Below are positions 8,423 to 15,560 of a stretch of DNA of 21,896 nucleotides, in pieces. The first letter of the stretch is position 1. Each line of letters begins with the position of its first letter. The stretch is from JBOFSR01 sp051651645 (lineage in GTDB: Bacteria > Spirochaetota > Spirochaetia > Treponematales > Treponemataceae): positions 1 to 21,896 of the forward strand of contig JBOFSR010000072.1 in assembly GCA_051651645.1 (NCBI GenBank), given 5' to 3'. Made by a program: the position numbers and the translations under genes. The notes beneath the pieces are model-generated. The model was given only the letters and a program-made list of their open reading frames with translations, was not told the origin of the DNA and did not search any database.

Positions 8423-8974
8423 ATGTCTACAAATGATGATATTGTATCTGGATTTAGTGAAGAAAAAGATGACAGCTTACGTATCAATCTTGAAAGGGTT
8501 GCCGATAACGACACAACATTGGTTTTAGTACTCAATGGCTATGTTGATACGTACAATTCTAATTTTTTTCAAAAACGAGTAACAAAAGTTGTTGAAGCAG
8601 GCTTTAAAAATCTTATTTTCAATTGCTCGGCGTTAAACTATGTATCGTCAACAGGTATTGGTTCATTCACATCATTTTTGAAATTAGTCAAACAGCACGG
8701 TGGAGATATCGTTTTGCTTGATGTTCAAGCAAAGGTGTATGAGGTTTTTCAACTTTTAGGATTTTCACAATTCTTCAATATCAAAGATTCTTTGCCAGAT
8801 GCAATTATGGTTTTTAGCCAAACAGCAAGTGTTGCTGTTAATTTGTTTCCAAAAGTATTTGCATGTCCTGTTTGTACAAAAAAACTAAAAGCAAGCAAGT
8901 CTGGTCGTTTTAGATGTTCTGAGTGCAAAACGGTTTTAGCTGTTGATGAACAAGGTAATGTTTCACTCGGCTAG
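8423..8974 (+). CDS. STAS-domain anti-sigma-factor antagonist with C-terminal zinc ribbon
   Basis: 183 aa. Residues about 18-130 form a STAS domain of the SpoIIAA/RsbV type: LVLVLNGYVDTYNSNFFQK, then FNCSALNYVSSTGIGSF. Ser76 in the SSTG loop lines up with the Ser that partner kinases phosphorylate in SpoIIAA. Residues about 146-175 are a treble-clef/zinc-ribbon-like knuckle pair, CPVC (148-151) and CSEC (165-168), joined by a basic stretch. The usual family members are 100-120 aa with no zinc finger, so the fusion is notable. The likely role is partner switching that controls an alternative sigma factor or another regulator; the ribbon may bind the target or nucleic acid (inference). ATG 8423 has a strong SD and its own promoter. 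A GHKL-ATPase gene at 14106-14768 is a possible but unproven partner kinase. Confidence 0.85.
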   Translation: MSTNDDIVSGFSEEKDDSLRINLERVADNDTTLVLVLNGYVDTYNSNFFQKRVTKVVEAGFKNLIFNCSALNYVSSTGIGSFTSFLKLVKQHGGDIVLLDVQAKVYEVFQLLGFSQFFNIKDSLPDAIMVFSQTASVAVNLFPKVFACPVCTKKLKASKSGRFRCSECKTVLAVDEQGNVSLG

Positions 8975-9000
8975 AGTTAATTGAATATAAAATATTACGT

Positions 9001-9036
9001 AAAAAAGACTGTGTTGTTTTACTCACAGTCTTTTTT
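9001..9036. terminator. Bidirectional intrinsic terminator between STAS and YjbQ genes
   Basis: A perfect 13-bp inverted repeat, AAAAAAGACTGTG (9001-9013) and CACAGTCTTTTTT (9024-9036), with a 10-nt loop. Each strand has a G/C-containing stem followed by a T-run, so it can end both the plus-strand STAS gene and the convergent minus-strand YjbQ gene. Confidence 0.9.
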
Positions 9037-9064
9037 ATTTGCTTTTCAGTTATTTATACAAAAA

Positions 9065-9463
9065 TTAATTGGCTTTTTGAAAATGCACAAAAAACTTTCG
9101 TTCACGCGGGCCATCAAATTCACAAAAATAAATGCCCTGCCATGTGCCTAATAAAAGTTTTTTTTCATAAATAATAATTGTTTGACTTGAGCCAATACAA
9201 CTAGCTTTTAGGTGAGCAGTAGAGTTCCCTTCTGCATGGCGAAAAGCAGGGTTTTCACAAAAAGTTGTTTCTAAACCCAATAACATATCATGGATAACAT
9301 CAGGATCAGCATTTTCATTTATTGTTATGCCTGCCGTTGTGTGTGGGCAAAAAATAGTACAAATGCCATGAGTTATATCTGTTTGCTCAAGTAAACCAGT
9401 AATCACACCTGTAATATTGTGAAAATTTTCTTTATCTGTTTGAATTGAATTCATAAATAGCAT
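9065..9463 (-). CDS. YjbQ/UPF0047 family protein (secondary thiamine-phosphate synthase type)
   Basis: 132 aa, normal for this small cytosolic family. The diagnostic blocks are all present: CPHTTAGITINENADPDVIHDM, HAEGNSTAHLKASCIGSS and LLGTWQGIYFCEFDGPRERK, with the conserved His residues of the putative metal site. E. coli YjbQ shows weak thiamine-phosphate synthase activity, but the true role of the family is unclear. A longer frame begins at TTG 9487, but that codon lies between the -35 and -10 boxes. ATG 9463 (MLFMNSIQT) sits 7 nt after the -10, so the mRNA is probably leaderless. ATG 9454 (MNSIQT) is the alternative; neither has a Shine-Dalgarno. Confidence 0.9.
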   Translation of the reverse strand: MLFMNSIQTDKENFHNITGVITGLLEQTDITHGICTIFCPHTTAGITINENADPDVIHDMLLGLETTFCENPAFRHAEGNSTAHLKASCIGSSQTIIIYEKKLLLGTWQGIYFCEFDGPRERKFFVHFQKAN

Positions 9464-9470
9464 TTTTCTA

Positions 9471-9498
9471 GTATTACATGTTCGCAAATTAATTTCAA
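9471..9498 (-). promoter_or_regulatory. Promoter of the YjbQ-family gene (leaderless)
   Basis: TTGAAA (9498-9493), 16-bp spacer, TAATAC (9476-9471); shifting by one gives AATACT with a 17-bp spacer. The box ends 7 nt before ATG 9463. Confidence 0.6.
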
Positions 9499-9546
9499 TT
9501 AATTTGTTTAAAATTTACTGAAACGCTGCTAATTATTGGTAAAGTC

Positions 9547-9575
9547 TTGCAAATCTTACCAAAATTATTTATGGT
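9547..9575 (+). promoter_or_regulatory. Possible promoter of the pallilysin-family gene
   Basis: TTGCAA (9547-9552), 17-bp spacer, TATGGT (9570-9575), then 7 nt to ATG 9583. A competing TGGTATACA box overlaps it (TATACA at 9575-9580). No Shine-Dalgarno is visible before any candidate start. Both boxes are imperfect. Confidence 0.35.
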
Positions 9576-9582
9576 ATACATA

Positions 9583-11073
9583 ATGAAATTACAATTACGA
9601 TACACAATCGGTTTTTTTATTTGTATATTTATCCTTGTTGGGCTATATTTCAATAAAGAACATTTTCTGGTAAATGAAAAACAATCCGTACAACCACGAT
9701 TAATTATCCCAAAAACGGCAAGTGAAAAATCTAGTGATTATTCACTTGAAGTTGAAACGCTCCCAACAGCCATAGATCTTTCTAATGACGAGTTTGTCAT
9801 AAACACGCAAGTTGCAGATATTAATTTTGATAGCTTTGAAGATCAAATTATTGCGGTGCGTAAAAATGGCACGGATACGATTTTTGTCATAGTAGGACTT
9901 TATAATCAATCAACTACTGCATATGATAGAATTTCTGTCATTGACACAGAAATAACGCAGCCAAGCACATTTACTCTTTTACTGACAGATATTTTAGGCA
10001 ATCATTCTAATGCAATTGTCTTTTCAGGGTCAAATAACTCCTCTGAGCTCGTTTTTAAGGCCTTTATAATAGAAACAGTAAAGCATGAAATAAAAATAGA
10101 AAAAATTGCAGATATCACCACGGATGGAAGTGCATATTTGCAGCAAACACCTCGCTCAGAAGCATATGAACTTTATAAAAATGCAGACAATCCGTATCCT
10201 ATCGTTGTAGTAAAAAGCGACACCTCGTACGGTGCATCTTCCCTTGATCAAATTCAATATATTTATCAGTGGAATGCAACAAAAAAAGTATACGAGCCAT
10301 CAACTGAAACAAAAATTCCTGGCAAAAAAATTGAAGAAAAAGAGCGGGCAAAAATTCAAGATGGAAAGGTTGAAACGTTTGAGCATTTTATTGACGGCCT
10401 GTGGTACAAGGTTTCAGATAACTCTCCAGACCAGCGATATATTTTTTTTGATTTTGACGGAAAAGAAATTGTTTTTTTCTCAAACGATACGCAAGAAATC
10501 TATCTTTGGCAAAATAGCATCCTTCGTCGTAATGGATTATCTTTATCATCAGTAAATAATTCAATTTCTAATTTAATTCGCCGATTTGATATTAGCCTTT
10601 CTTCTGTTGATGAGGTCAAAATTAAAATCAATGACGATGTAAAAATGATTATTGGTGAAGATACTTTATGGGACGGCTTATATCGAAAATGGATTGACAA
10701 AAAAGCCTTTATGACGCCATCAAAAAATAATAGTGTTTTTGAAGATATTAATTTTAATGAACGGCAAGTTTGGCTCGGTTTTGGCAATAAAAAAATTGTT
10801 CTTGATGTAAATAGCTTTGAAATCTCAGATGAAAATGAGTCCTCAAAAGGATCTTTTGCACTGCGACAGGTAGGAGATGAATATTTTCTACAGTTTAGAA
10901 CTCTAGTTGGCAAAGAATTCTTAAAAGGATACTATCAAGTTGCACTGAGTAAAGAACAAGGCGAATCAGGCTCAAAGGAGTTTTTAAGACTATGCCCTGC
11001 AGTAGGAACGGTTGTTAACCCAATTTCAACAAAACTTGGCGATATAATTGTTTTAGAGCGAGTTGTACAATAA
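9583..11073 (+). CDS. Pallilysin (Tp0751)-family protein, membrane-anchored, without HEXXH
   Basis: 496 aa. An N-terminal hydrophobic segment (RYTIGFFICIFILVGLYF) is a signal anchor. Residues about 70-180 contain a 'DxNxDxxxD' style repeat-like strand pattern (ADINFDSFEDQIIAVRKN). Residues about 264-375 align clearly with Treponema pallidum Tp0751 as I remember it: FIDGLWYKV to its LLAGLWIQT, TQEIYLW to VQEIFLV, SNLIRRFDIS to SSIRRRLEVT, DTLWDGLYRKW to STSMWDGQYTRY. Tp0751 has been described as a vascular adhesin and a metalloprotease, and its core is a lipocalin-like barrel. The HEVIH stretch of Tp0751 is replaced here by DEVKI, so zinc-protease activity is not expected. A further ~110-residue C-terminal domain is absent from Tp0751. 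ATG 9583 is chosen because TTG 9547 lies in a putative -35 box; ATG 9571 is an alternative. Its stop abuts the stop of the convergent SPOR gene. Confidence 0.8.
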   Translation: MKLQLRYTIGFFICIFILVGLYFNKEHFLVNEKQSVQPRLIIPKTASEKSSDYSLEVETLPTAIDLSNDEFVINTQVADINFDSFEDQIIAVRKNGTDTIFVIVGLYNQSTTAYDRISVIDTEITQPSTFTLLLTDILGNHSNAIVFSGSNNSSELVFKAFIIETVKHEIKIEKIADITTDGSAYLQQTPRSEAYELYKNADNPYPIVVVKSDTSYGASSLDQIQYIYQWNATKKVYEPSTETKIPGKKIEEKERAKIQDGKVETFEHFIDGLWYKVSDNSPDQRYIFFDFDGKEIVFFSNDTQEIYLWQNSILRRNGLSLSSVNNSISNLIRRFDISLSSVDEVKIKINDDVKMIIGEDTLWDGLYRKWIDKKAFMTPSKNNSVFEDINFNERQVWLGFGNKKIVLDVNSFEISDENESSKGSFALRQVGDEYFLQFRTLVGKEFLKGYYQVALSKEQGESGSKEFLRLCPAVGTVVNPISTKLGDIIVLERVVQ

Positions 11074-12450
11074 TTATTCCATAATACTATAGCTTTCATA
11101 TCCTGCTTTTTGCAGTTTAAATTTCATAGTATTATTAGTATCTTTAACGGCAACAATATAAAAAATTCCCGTTTCACGCTCACGATATAAAATCTCTGCT
11201 TTAAAACCCTGCTCAGCAAGTTTTGCAACAAGCTTTTGTGCATTTGACTCTTCTCTAAAAAGCCCTACTTGTTGCCACTTTCTCGGTGGAGAATTACTTT
11301 TTCGAGGTCGTGGCGTTGGTTTCGGTGTTGGCTGTGCAGTCGGCTGAGGAACGCTGTCTTTAGTCACCTCAGTTACTTCACTTGGCAAAAACTCTCGTTG
11401 TGGTGGCTTTGGCTGTGCAGCGGAAATAGAATTCGGTGTCTCTTTTGCTGGTGTTTCGCTAATAGACTGCGGCATTTGTTCATGATTTGGCCTTTCAAGC
11501 TCTGTAATATCAGTTGCAACAGGTGATGCAGCTTTCTCAATAATAGGATCCTGCTCCTCAAGAGACTTTGGCTGCTCTTCTTTCTCCTTTACAGGAGGGG
11601 CTATCTCAACAGGAATTGCTGAGTGCAAAGGAATATTATTTTGAGCAAGGGGTTGCGTATTGGGATCAGTGTTATGGAATACAGGACTTGTCTCCGAACT
11701 TCCTTTACTCGCAGCAGGTTTTGTAGCAGGAGCTGTTGCCACAGGAGGATTGCTTTTCATATCCGATTCATTTGATTTTCGCTCAGTTAAAAACCAAATC
11801 GCAGAAGGCATTAGAGTTGCCTCCTTTCCAACTAAGGCCGCTTCAGGTGATGCAGGATAATCCCTTTGAAGAGTATTTTTTACTTGATCATCACCAGAGA
11901 GCCACCAAAGCGTGTAAAGACAGGCAGAACGAACGTTTTCCATATTATCATCAGCAATATAACTTCGCAATAAGGCAATATTTTTTGCCTGAGCATTAGA
12001 ATTGGGTGCCTTTGCTATATCACACCAAATATTTAAAAGCTTAACCTCTGCAAATGTTTTTTTATCAAGAATATCCGCTCCCGTTTGCAAAAGATCATTT
12101 AAAACCTCTTGAGCAGAGCCAACATCACCTGCAAATAATAAACAGCGAGCTTGCCCCAAGGTATATTTGGGCGAAAGATTTGGCGGACTTAAAAGAGCGG
12201 CCTGTGAATAGGCACTCGCTGCATCAAAGTATTCACCAATTTGCTCATAGATACTTGATAACTGAGACCAAATCTCTTGATTTTTTTCAGCATTTTGCGA
12301 GTCAAGCTTACCACGTAACTCATTAATTTGCGTATATAATTCAGAATTTTTTTCAACAGAAACAGGCGTGAATTGAGCAAAAAAATAAATTTTTTGTATG
12401 CAAAAAATGCATGCTATAATAAATATTTTAAAAGTCTTTGTTTTACACAT
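11074..12450 (-). CDS. Secreted SPOR-domain protein with TPR-like N-terminal region
   Basis: 458 aa from ATG 12450, which has AAGGA 7 nt upstream; a longer frame from GTG 12477 lacks such a site. Residues 1-27 are a signal peptide or anchor (FKIFIIACIFCIQKIYFFAQ). Residues about 40-140 are TPR-like helices (IWSQLSSIYEQIGEYFDAAS, AGDVGSAQEVLNDLLQTG). A Pro/Gln/Glu-rich linker spans about 220-385. The last ~70 residues are a SPOR domain (KWQQVGLFREESNAQKLVAK, then EILYRERETGIFYIVAVKD), which binds denuded peptidoglycan glycan strands at division sites. A role in envelope or septum organisation is likely. No convincing promoter is seen upstream. Confidence 0.85.
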   Translation of the reverse strand: MCKTKTFKIFIIACIFCIQKIYFFAQFTPVSVEKNSELYTQINELRGKLDSQNAEKNQEIWSQLSSIYEQIGEYFDAASAYSQAALLSPPNLSPKYTLGQARCLLFAGDVGSAQEVLNDLLQTGADILDKKTFAEVKLLNIWCDIAKAPNSNAQAKNIALLRSYIADDNMENVRSACLYTLWWLSGDDQVKNTLQRDYPASPEAALVGKEATLMPSAIWFLTERKSNESDMKSNPPVATAPATKPAASKGSSETSPVFHNTDPNTQPLAQNNIPLHSAIPVEIAPPVKEKEEQPKSLEEQDPIIEKAASPVATDITELERPNHEQMPQSISETPAKETPNSISAAQPKPPQREFLPSEVTEVTKDSVPQPTAQPTPKPTPRPRKSNSPPRKWQQVGLFREESNAQKLVAKLAEQGFKAEILYRERETGIFYIVAVKDTNNTMKFKLQKAGYESYSIME

Positions 12451-12626
12451 TACGATTCCTTTTCTGATTTTCTCCACCTTTAGCGTAACTCTTAGAATTA
12501 AAAAGCTACATCCTTCTATCTCATTCTTCCTAATTTTCAGTATTTATTCTTTTTCTATCGGCTAAAAGAGTAATTTTCATAAATAGGATTTTTTTACGTG
12601 GTAAAGTGATTACTAAAAAATAACAC

Positions 12627-12655
12627 TTGAGCAAAAAAAATAATAATGATATAAT
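12627..12655 (+). promoter_or_regulatory. Sigma-70-type promoter of the SDR-like gene (leaderless GTG)
   Basis: TTGAGC (12627-12632), 17-bp spacer, perfect TATAAT (12650-12655), then AAAGAA and GTG 12662. The predicted +1 coincides with the G of the GTG start codon. Confidence 0.75.
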
Positions 12656-12661
12656 AAAGAA

Positions 12662-13312
12662 GTGAGTAAATCCGTTTTAATTTTTGGTCAAAGTTTTTCA
12701 CCAAACTCTGATTTTTTAACAATTTCAAAAGACTATAATCGTACACCGCTTCTTGCTGATCAGGCTCATGACGCAGAAAATTTTATTGATTGGAATAGGA
12801 TTTCGCCCATTTCAGCCCGATCTATGCTTCTTGCCGCTGAAAATAAATTTACAAATATTGAAGAAGTGATTATTATTTTTGATGGTAATGAATTTGCTTC
12901 AAAAACTACCAGCGTGCAAATTAGTGATTTTACAAAAGCAATCGACATGTTTATCACAAGTTATGCCTATGTTTGTAGCGAGCTTTTATCTCGAAGCACA
13001 AAAAATAAAAATATGCACGTAGTTTTTTTATTAAAGCAAGTATCTGTCCCTGCCAATCCTATAAAATCTTTAATAGAGGAACCCGTTGCATCCCTCCCCA
13101 TTTGTATGGCTCAGGCAGCTTTTGCTTCCCTAGCAGAAAATATGCAAGCCCTAGGCAATATCGATATAACATTGGCAAAAAGTGAGACTGAATCTGATGA
13201 AGAAATTGCTCATTGGCTTTTTAGCTTTCTTGATAACTTAAAAGACAAAAAAATGACAGGATGGCTAAAAGTTGGATCAAAAGGCTCTGGACTTTTATCC
13301 CTTTTTCGCTAA
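12662..13312 (+). CDS. Uncharacterised protein with degenerate SDR/Rossmann-like layout
   Basis: 216 aa, cytosolic, GTG start. No in-frame ATG occurs until residue 55, and the first strand (SKSVLIFGQSF) begins at once, so the GTG is probably right even though no good SD precedes it. The order of elements resembles a short-chain dehydrogenase: strand-1 VLIFG, EVIIIFDGNEF where SDRs have the NAG strand, a helix SYAYVCSELLSR, strand MHVVFLLKQVSV, and a helix MAQAAFASLAENM followed by IDITLAKSE. The glycine-rich TGxxxGxG and the catalytic YxxxK are missing, so oxidoreductase activity is unlikely; a structural or regulatory role is possible. The TrmH-family gene follows after 3 nt, so the two form an operon. 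Assignment is by pattern only. Confidence 0.55.
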   Translation: MSKSVLIFGQSFSPNSDFLTISKDYNRTPLLADQAHDAENFIDWNRISPISARSMLLAAENKFTNIEEVIIIFDGNEFASKTTSVQISDFTKAIDMFITSYAYVCSELLSRSTKNKNMHVVFLLKQVSVPANPIKSLIEEPVASLPICMAQAAFASLAENMQALGNIDITLAKSETESDEEIAHWLFSFLDNLKDKKMTGWLKVGSKGSGLLSLFR

Positions 13313-13315
13313 GTC

Positions 13316-14140
13316 ATGATAGCCCCTGAGAAACTCTTTCATTTTCAAGCAGGTCATCGCCGACGAAAACTCGCTCTTTGTTTTGGTTCTATTGAACGCG
13401 ATATTTTACAAATTGCAGAAAAAAATTGTTCCTACGATTTTTCTCTGCCACGCAGTGAGTATGTAAAAAAGCTTTTGCATGTTTTATTAAGCGATCCGCA
13501 GCTTTCTGCTGAAGCACAAACTGATCTTACTACCCTACTTAATGAAAATCCCTTTGATGAGTTAAGAGCCTGTAATACCGCAAAAAATCACCTCTTGGTA
13601 ATTATGAAAACCTCCCCTGCTGAGTGGGATTTAGTAATAGCCCCTCACCGAAATGTTTCACAACAGGAAGTAGAAAGAACAATTTTTGAAGGCGTCCAAA
13701 TATACGCAGAAGATATTCGCTCCCCCTTTAACATTGGATCAATTTTTAGAACAGCTGAAGCAATGGGAGCTGAAAAACTATTCGTATCACCTTTTTGCTG
13801 TGATCCTTTGCACAGTAGAGCAATAAGATCTGGAATGGGTTGCATTGAAAATATGGATTGGCAACGAGCAAGCCTTGATGATTTGTCTTCTGACTTGCCT
13901 ATTTTTGTACTTGAGACAGGAGGCACCCCAATAAACGAATTCAAATTTCCTAAAAAGGGAATTGTTATTTTAGGATCCGAAGAGCTTGGAGTTAGCCCAA
14001 AGGCACTAAAAAAAGCAAGCTACGGATGTGTTTCAATTCCCATGAATGGAATAAAAAATTCATTGAATGTTGGAGTTGCTTTTGGAATTTTGCTTAATGC
14101 GTGGATTACTCAGTTGGAGAAAGATCAAGCGTCAATTTAA
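13316..14140 (+). CDS. TrmH/SpoU-family RNA 2'-O-methyltransferase (SPOUT)
   Basis: 274 aa. The C-terminal ~150 residues carry the three SPOUT knot motifs: motif 1 DIRSPFNIGSIFRTAEAMGA (Asn139, catalytic-type Arg145), motif 2 VILGSEELGVS (217-227), motif 3 IPMNGIKNSLNVGVAFGILL (241-260). These bind S-adenosylmethionine in a deep trefoil knot and methylate a ribose in tRNA or rRNA; the target nucleotide cannot be read from sequence. Residues 1-120 are an extra N-terminal region not shaped like the usual L30e-like substrate domain. The ATG comes 3 nt after the upstream stop, without a clear SD, which suggests coupling. Its last 35 nt overlap the 3' end of the convergent GHKL-ATPase gene. Confidence 0.88.
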   Translation: MIAPEKLFHFQAGHRRRKLALCFGSIERDILQIAEKNCSYDFSLPRSEYVKKLLHVLLSDPQLSAEAQTDLTTLLNENPFDELRACNTAKNHLLVIMKTSPAEWDLVIAPHRNVSQQEVERTIFEGVQIYAEDIRSPFNIGSIFRTAEAMGAEKLFVSPFCCDPLHSRAIRSGMGCIENMDWQRASLDDLSSDLPIFVLETGGTPINEFKFPKKGIVILGSEELGVSPKALKKASYGCVSIPMNGIKNSLNVGVAFGILLNAWITQLEKDQASI

Positions 14141-14768
14141 CAACCGTCTCTTCCCCATCAACAAAAACACGATAGCCATCGTCACTTAAGCCAATTTTAC
14201 GCAGCATAATAACCAAAATTACTATTCCAAGCCCTGCCCCTTCAGCATTATCCATAACCTGCGTTAAAGGTTCATTTACGGAAGTATATTGCTGTGCTCG
14301 TGCAAACTTATCATGCATACGCTTATATTCTATTAGCGTCAACTTTGAGTTATTACGAACCTCAATAATAAATTGATTGTTAATAAAATGAAAACTCGTT
14401 TTTATATACAAGCCTAAATCACGTTGTCTTTCAAGATAATAATTAATATTTGAAAGAGTTTCCTTTTTAAAATCCTGCATTCCAAGATCATAATGCTCTT
14501 CATTTTCAAGGTCATAATTTCTCTCTTGAAAAAATACGCGTTTTGTGTTTGCTTTTTTGCCATTTACCATAAGCTCACGCAGACAATAAGTTAAATAATC
14601 TGTCATTTCAGGATGATTTATTTCCTTCAACAGTTTTGAAAGGAGTTCTATTATCGAAACCTCCATTTCATGCGGTAATGTATACGTTTTGACCTCAATT
14701 GGCTTACAATCACGAATACTCTGTTGAAGACTATACTCATCCCATTCTAATCGAGTAAGTTCTTTCAT
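14106..14768 (-). CDS. GHKL (histidine-kinase-like) ATPase-domain protein
   Basis: 220 aa from ATG 14768, which has AGGA 7 nt upstream; a longer frame from 14813 begins between the -35 and -10 boxes and can be dismissed. No membrane segment, no His phosphotransfer domain. The N box is YCLRELMVNGKKANTKRVFF (Glu and Asn that hold Mg-ATP), and a G-box is NAEGAGLGIVIL near residue 180, followed by DDGYRVFVDGEETVVKLTL. The arrangement fits stand-alone GHKL proteins such as anti-sigma-factor kinases (RsbW/SpoIIAB-like), but the region between the boxes is longer than in RsbW. A partner-switching kinase acting on a STAS protein is a reasonable hypothesis; it is not adjacent to one. The 3' end overlaps the TrmH-family gene by 35 nt. 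Confidence 0.7.
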   Translation of the reverse strand: MKELTRLEWDEYSLQQSIRDCKPIEVKTYTLPHEMEVSIIELLSKLLKEINHPEMTDYLTYCLRELMVNGKKANTKRVFFQERNYDLENEEHYDLGMQDFKKETLSNINYYLERQRDLGLYIKTSFHFINNQFIIEVRNNSKLTLIEYKRMHDKFARAQQYTSVNEPLTQVMDNAEGAGLGIVILVIMLRKIGLSDDGYRVFVDGEETVVKLTLDLSPTE

Positions 14769-14797
14769 AATTTTTCCTAACTTTTTATAATTACTAT

Positions 14798-14826
14798 ATT
14801 TTACATTGTACATTAAAATAAATCAA
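14798..14826 (-). promoter_or_regulatory. Promoter of the GHKL-ATPase gene
   Basis: TTGATT (14826-14821), 17-bp spacer, TAAAAT (14803-14798). Predicted +1 near 14791 gives a leader of about 22 nt containing the AGGA ribosome-binding site. Confidence 0.6.
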
Positions 14827-14843
14827 GCCTTTTTTAAGGAATA

Positions 14844-14857
14844 TTTTTGTACAAAAA
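14844..14857. repeat. 14-bp perfect palindrome upstream of the GHKL-ATPase promoter
   Basis: TTTTTGTACAAAAA is self-complementary around GTAC. It lies 18 bp upstream of the -35 box, within the 129-bp spacer after the RluA-family stop. It could be an operator or a weak transcription-stop structure for RluA. A/T-rich palindromes of this size can also arise by chance. Confidence 0.3.
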
Positions 14858-14897
14858 AGTATATTGTGAGAAAAACTATTATATTTTTTTTAATTGT

Positions 14898-15554
14898 TTA
14901 GAATAATAGAGTTTGAGCTTCTTCCATGTGAGAAGGCAGCTCCATAGAAAATTGTTGTCGTTGTCCGTCAATCGGAATTTCAAGAGCAATGCTTGCCAAT
15001 TGTAATTTTTTTATACCAAGTGTTTTTGCAAGTAATTTATTTTTTTTAAAATCACCGTATTTATCATCACCAATGAGCGGAAAGTTTTTTTGTGCCGCAT
15101 GAATTCGAATTTGGTGCATTCTGCCTGTGCCAAGTTCAAAAAAGACCTTAGAAAAGGTATACTCCGTACCCTCAATTTCTTTTGTGACATTTTTTTCACA
15201 ATAAAAAAATGTTTCTGCCGCCTTTATTTTACCATCTTGCTCAATGCTCAGCGAAATATAACCTTCTTTTTGTGCAGGAGTTCCCGTACAAAAGGCACAA
15301 TATGTTTTTTTTGCCTCACCATAAGAAATTATTTTTGTATACTTAGCCGCACTAACAGGATTTTTTGCAACGACTAAAATCCCTGCGGTATCCTTATCAA
15401 GTCGATGCACTAAATACACTTTTTGATTACACTCTTTTTCTAAAATTCTATCCACCGAATGGACAATTCCCGCTCCGCCTTGAGTTGCAAGTCCACTTGG
15501 CTTATTAATAATCATAATTTCGTTATTTTGATATAACACTTCAAGTGTTTTCAT
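14898..15554 (-). CDS. RluA-family pseudouridine synthase
   Basis: 218 aa from ATG 15554. It isomerises uridine to pseudouridine in rRNA or tRNA. The catalytic motif HRLDKDTAGILVVAK places the nucleophilic Asp at residue 53. Other family blocks are EIMIINKPSGLATQGG at the N-terminus, KTYCAFCTG, and the C-terminal GRMHQIRIHAAQKNFPLIGDDKYG. It lacks an S4 domain and is shorter than RluC/RluD, matching the compact RluA/TruC-like group; the target is not predictable. A longer frame begins at ATG 15569, but that codon lies just upstream of the -10 box. ATG 15554 follows TATACT by 6 nt with no Shine-Dalgarno, so the mRNA is probably leaderless. Confidence 0.93.
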   Translation of the reverse strand: MKTLEVLYQNNEIMIINKPSGLATQGGAGIVHSVDRILEKECNQKVYLVHRLDKDTAGILVVAKNPVSAAKYTKIISYGEAKKTYCAFCTGTPAQKEGYISLSIEQDGKIKAAETFFYCEKNVTKEIEGTEYTFSKVFFELGTGRMHQIRIHAAQKNFPLIGDDKYGDFKKNKLLAKTLGIKKLQLASIALEIPIDGQRQQFSMELPSHMEEAQTLLF

Positions 15555-15560
15555 CCGAAA

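Noticed and set aside
9583..11073. Zinc metalloprotease call by homology to pallilysin
   Set aside because: The HEVIH position reads DEVKI and no HEXXH is present elsewhere in the protein.
11269..12326. Several plus-strand open frames over the SPOR gene
   Set aside because: They mirror the low-complexity Pro/Gln-rich linker and TPR region of the minus-strand gene; none has an SD or a protein-like composition.
12478..12661. RNA gene or promoter for the SPOR gene in the divergent spacer
   Set aside because: No tRNA-like or other folded RNA is visible, and the best -35/-10 pairs for the minus strand match poorly; only the plus-strand promoter is supported.
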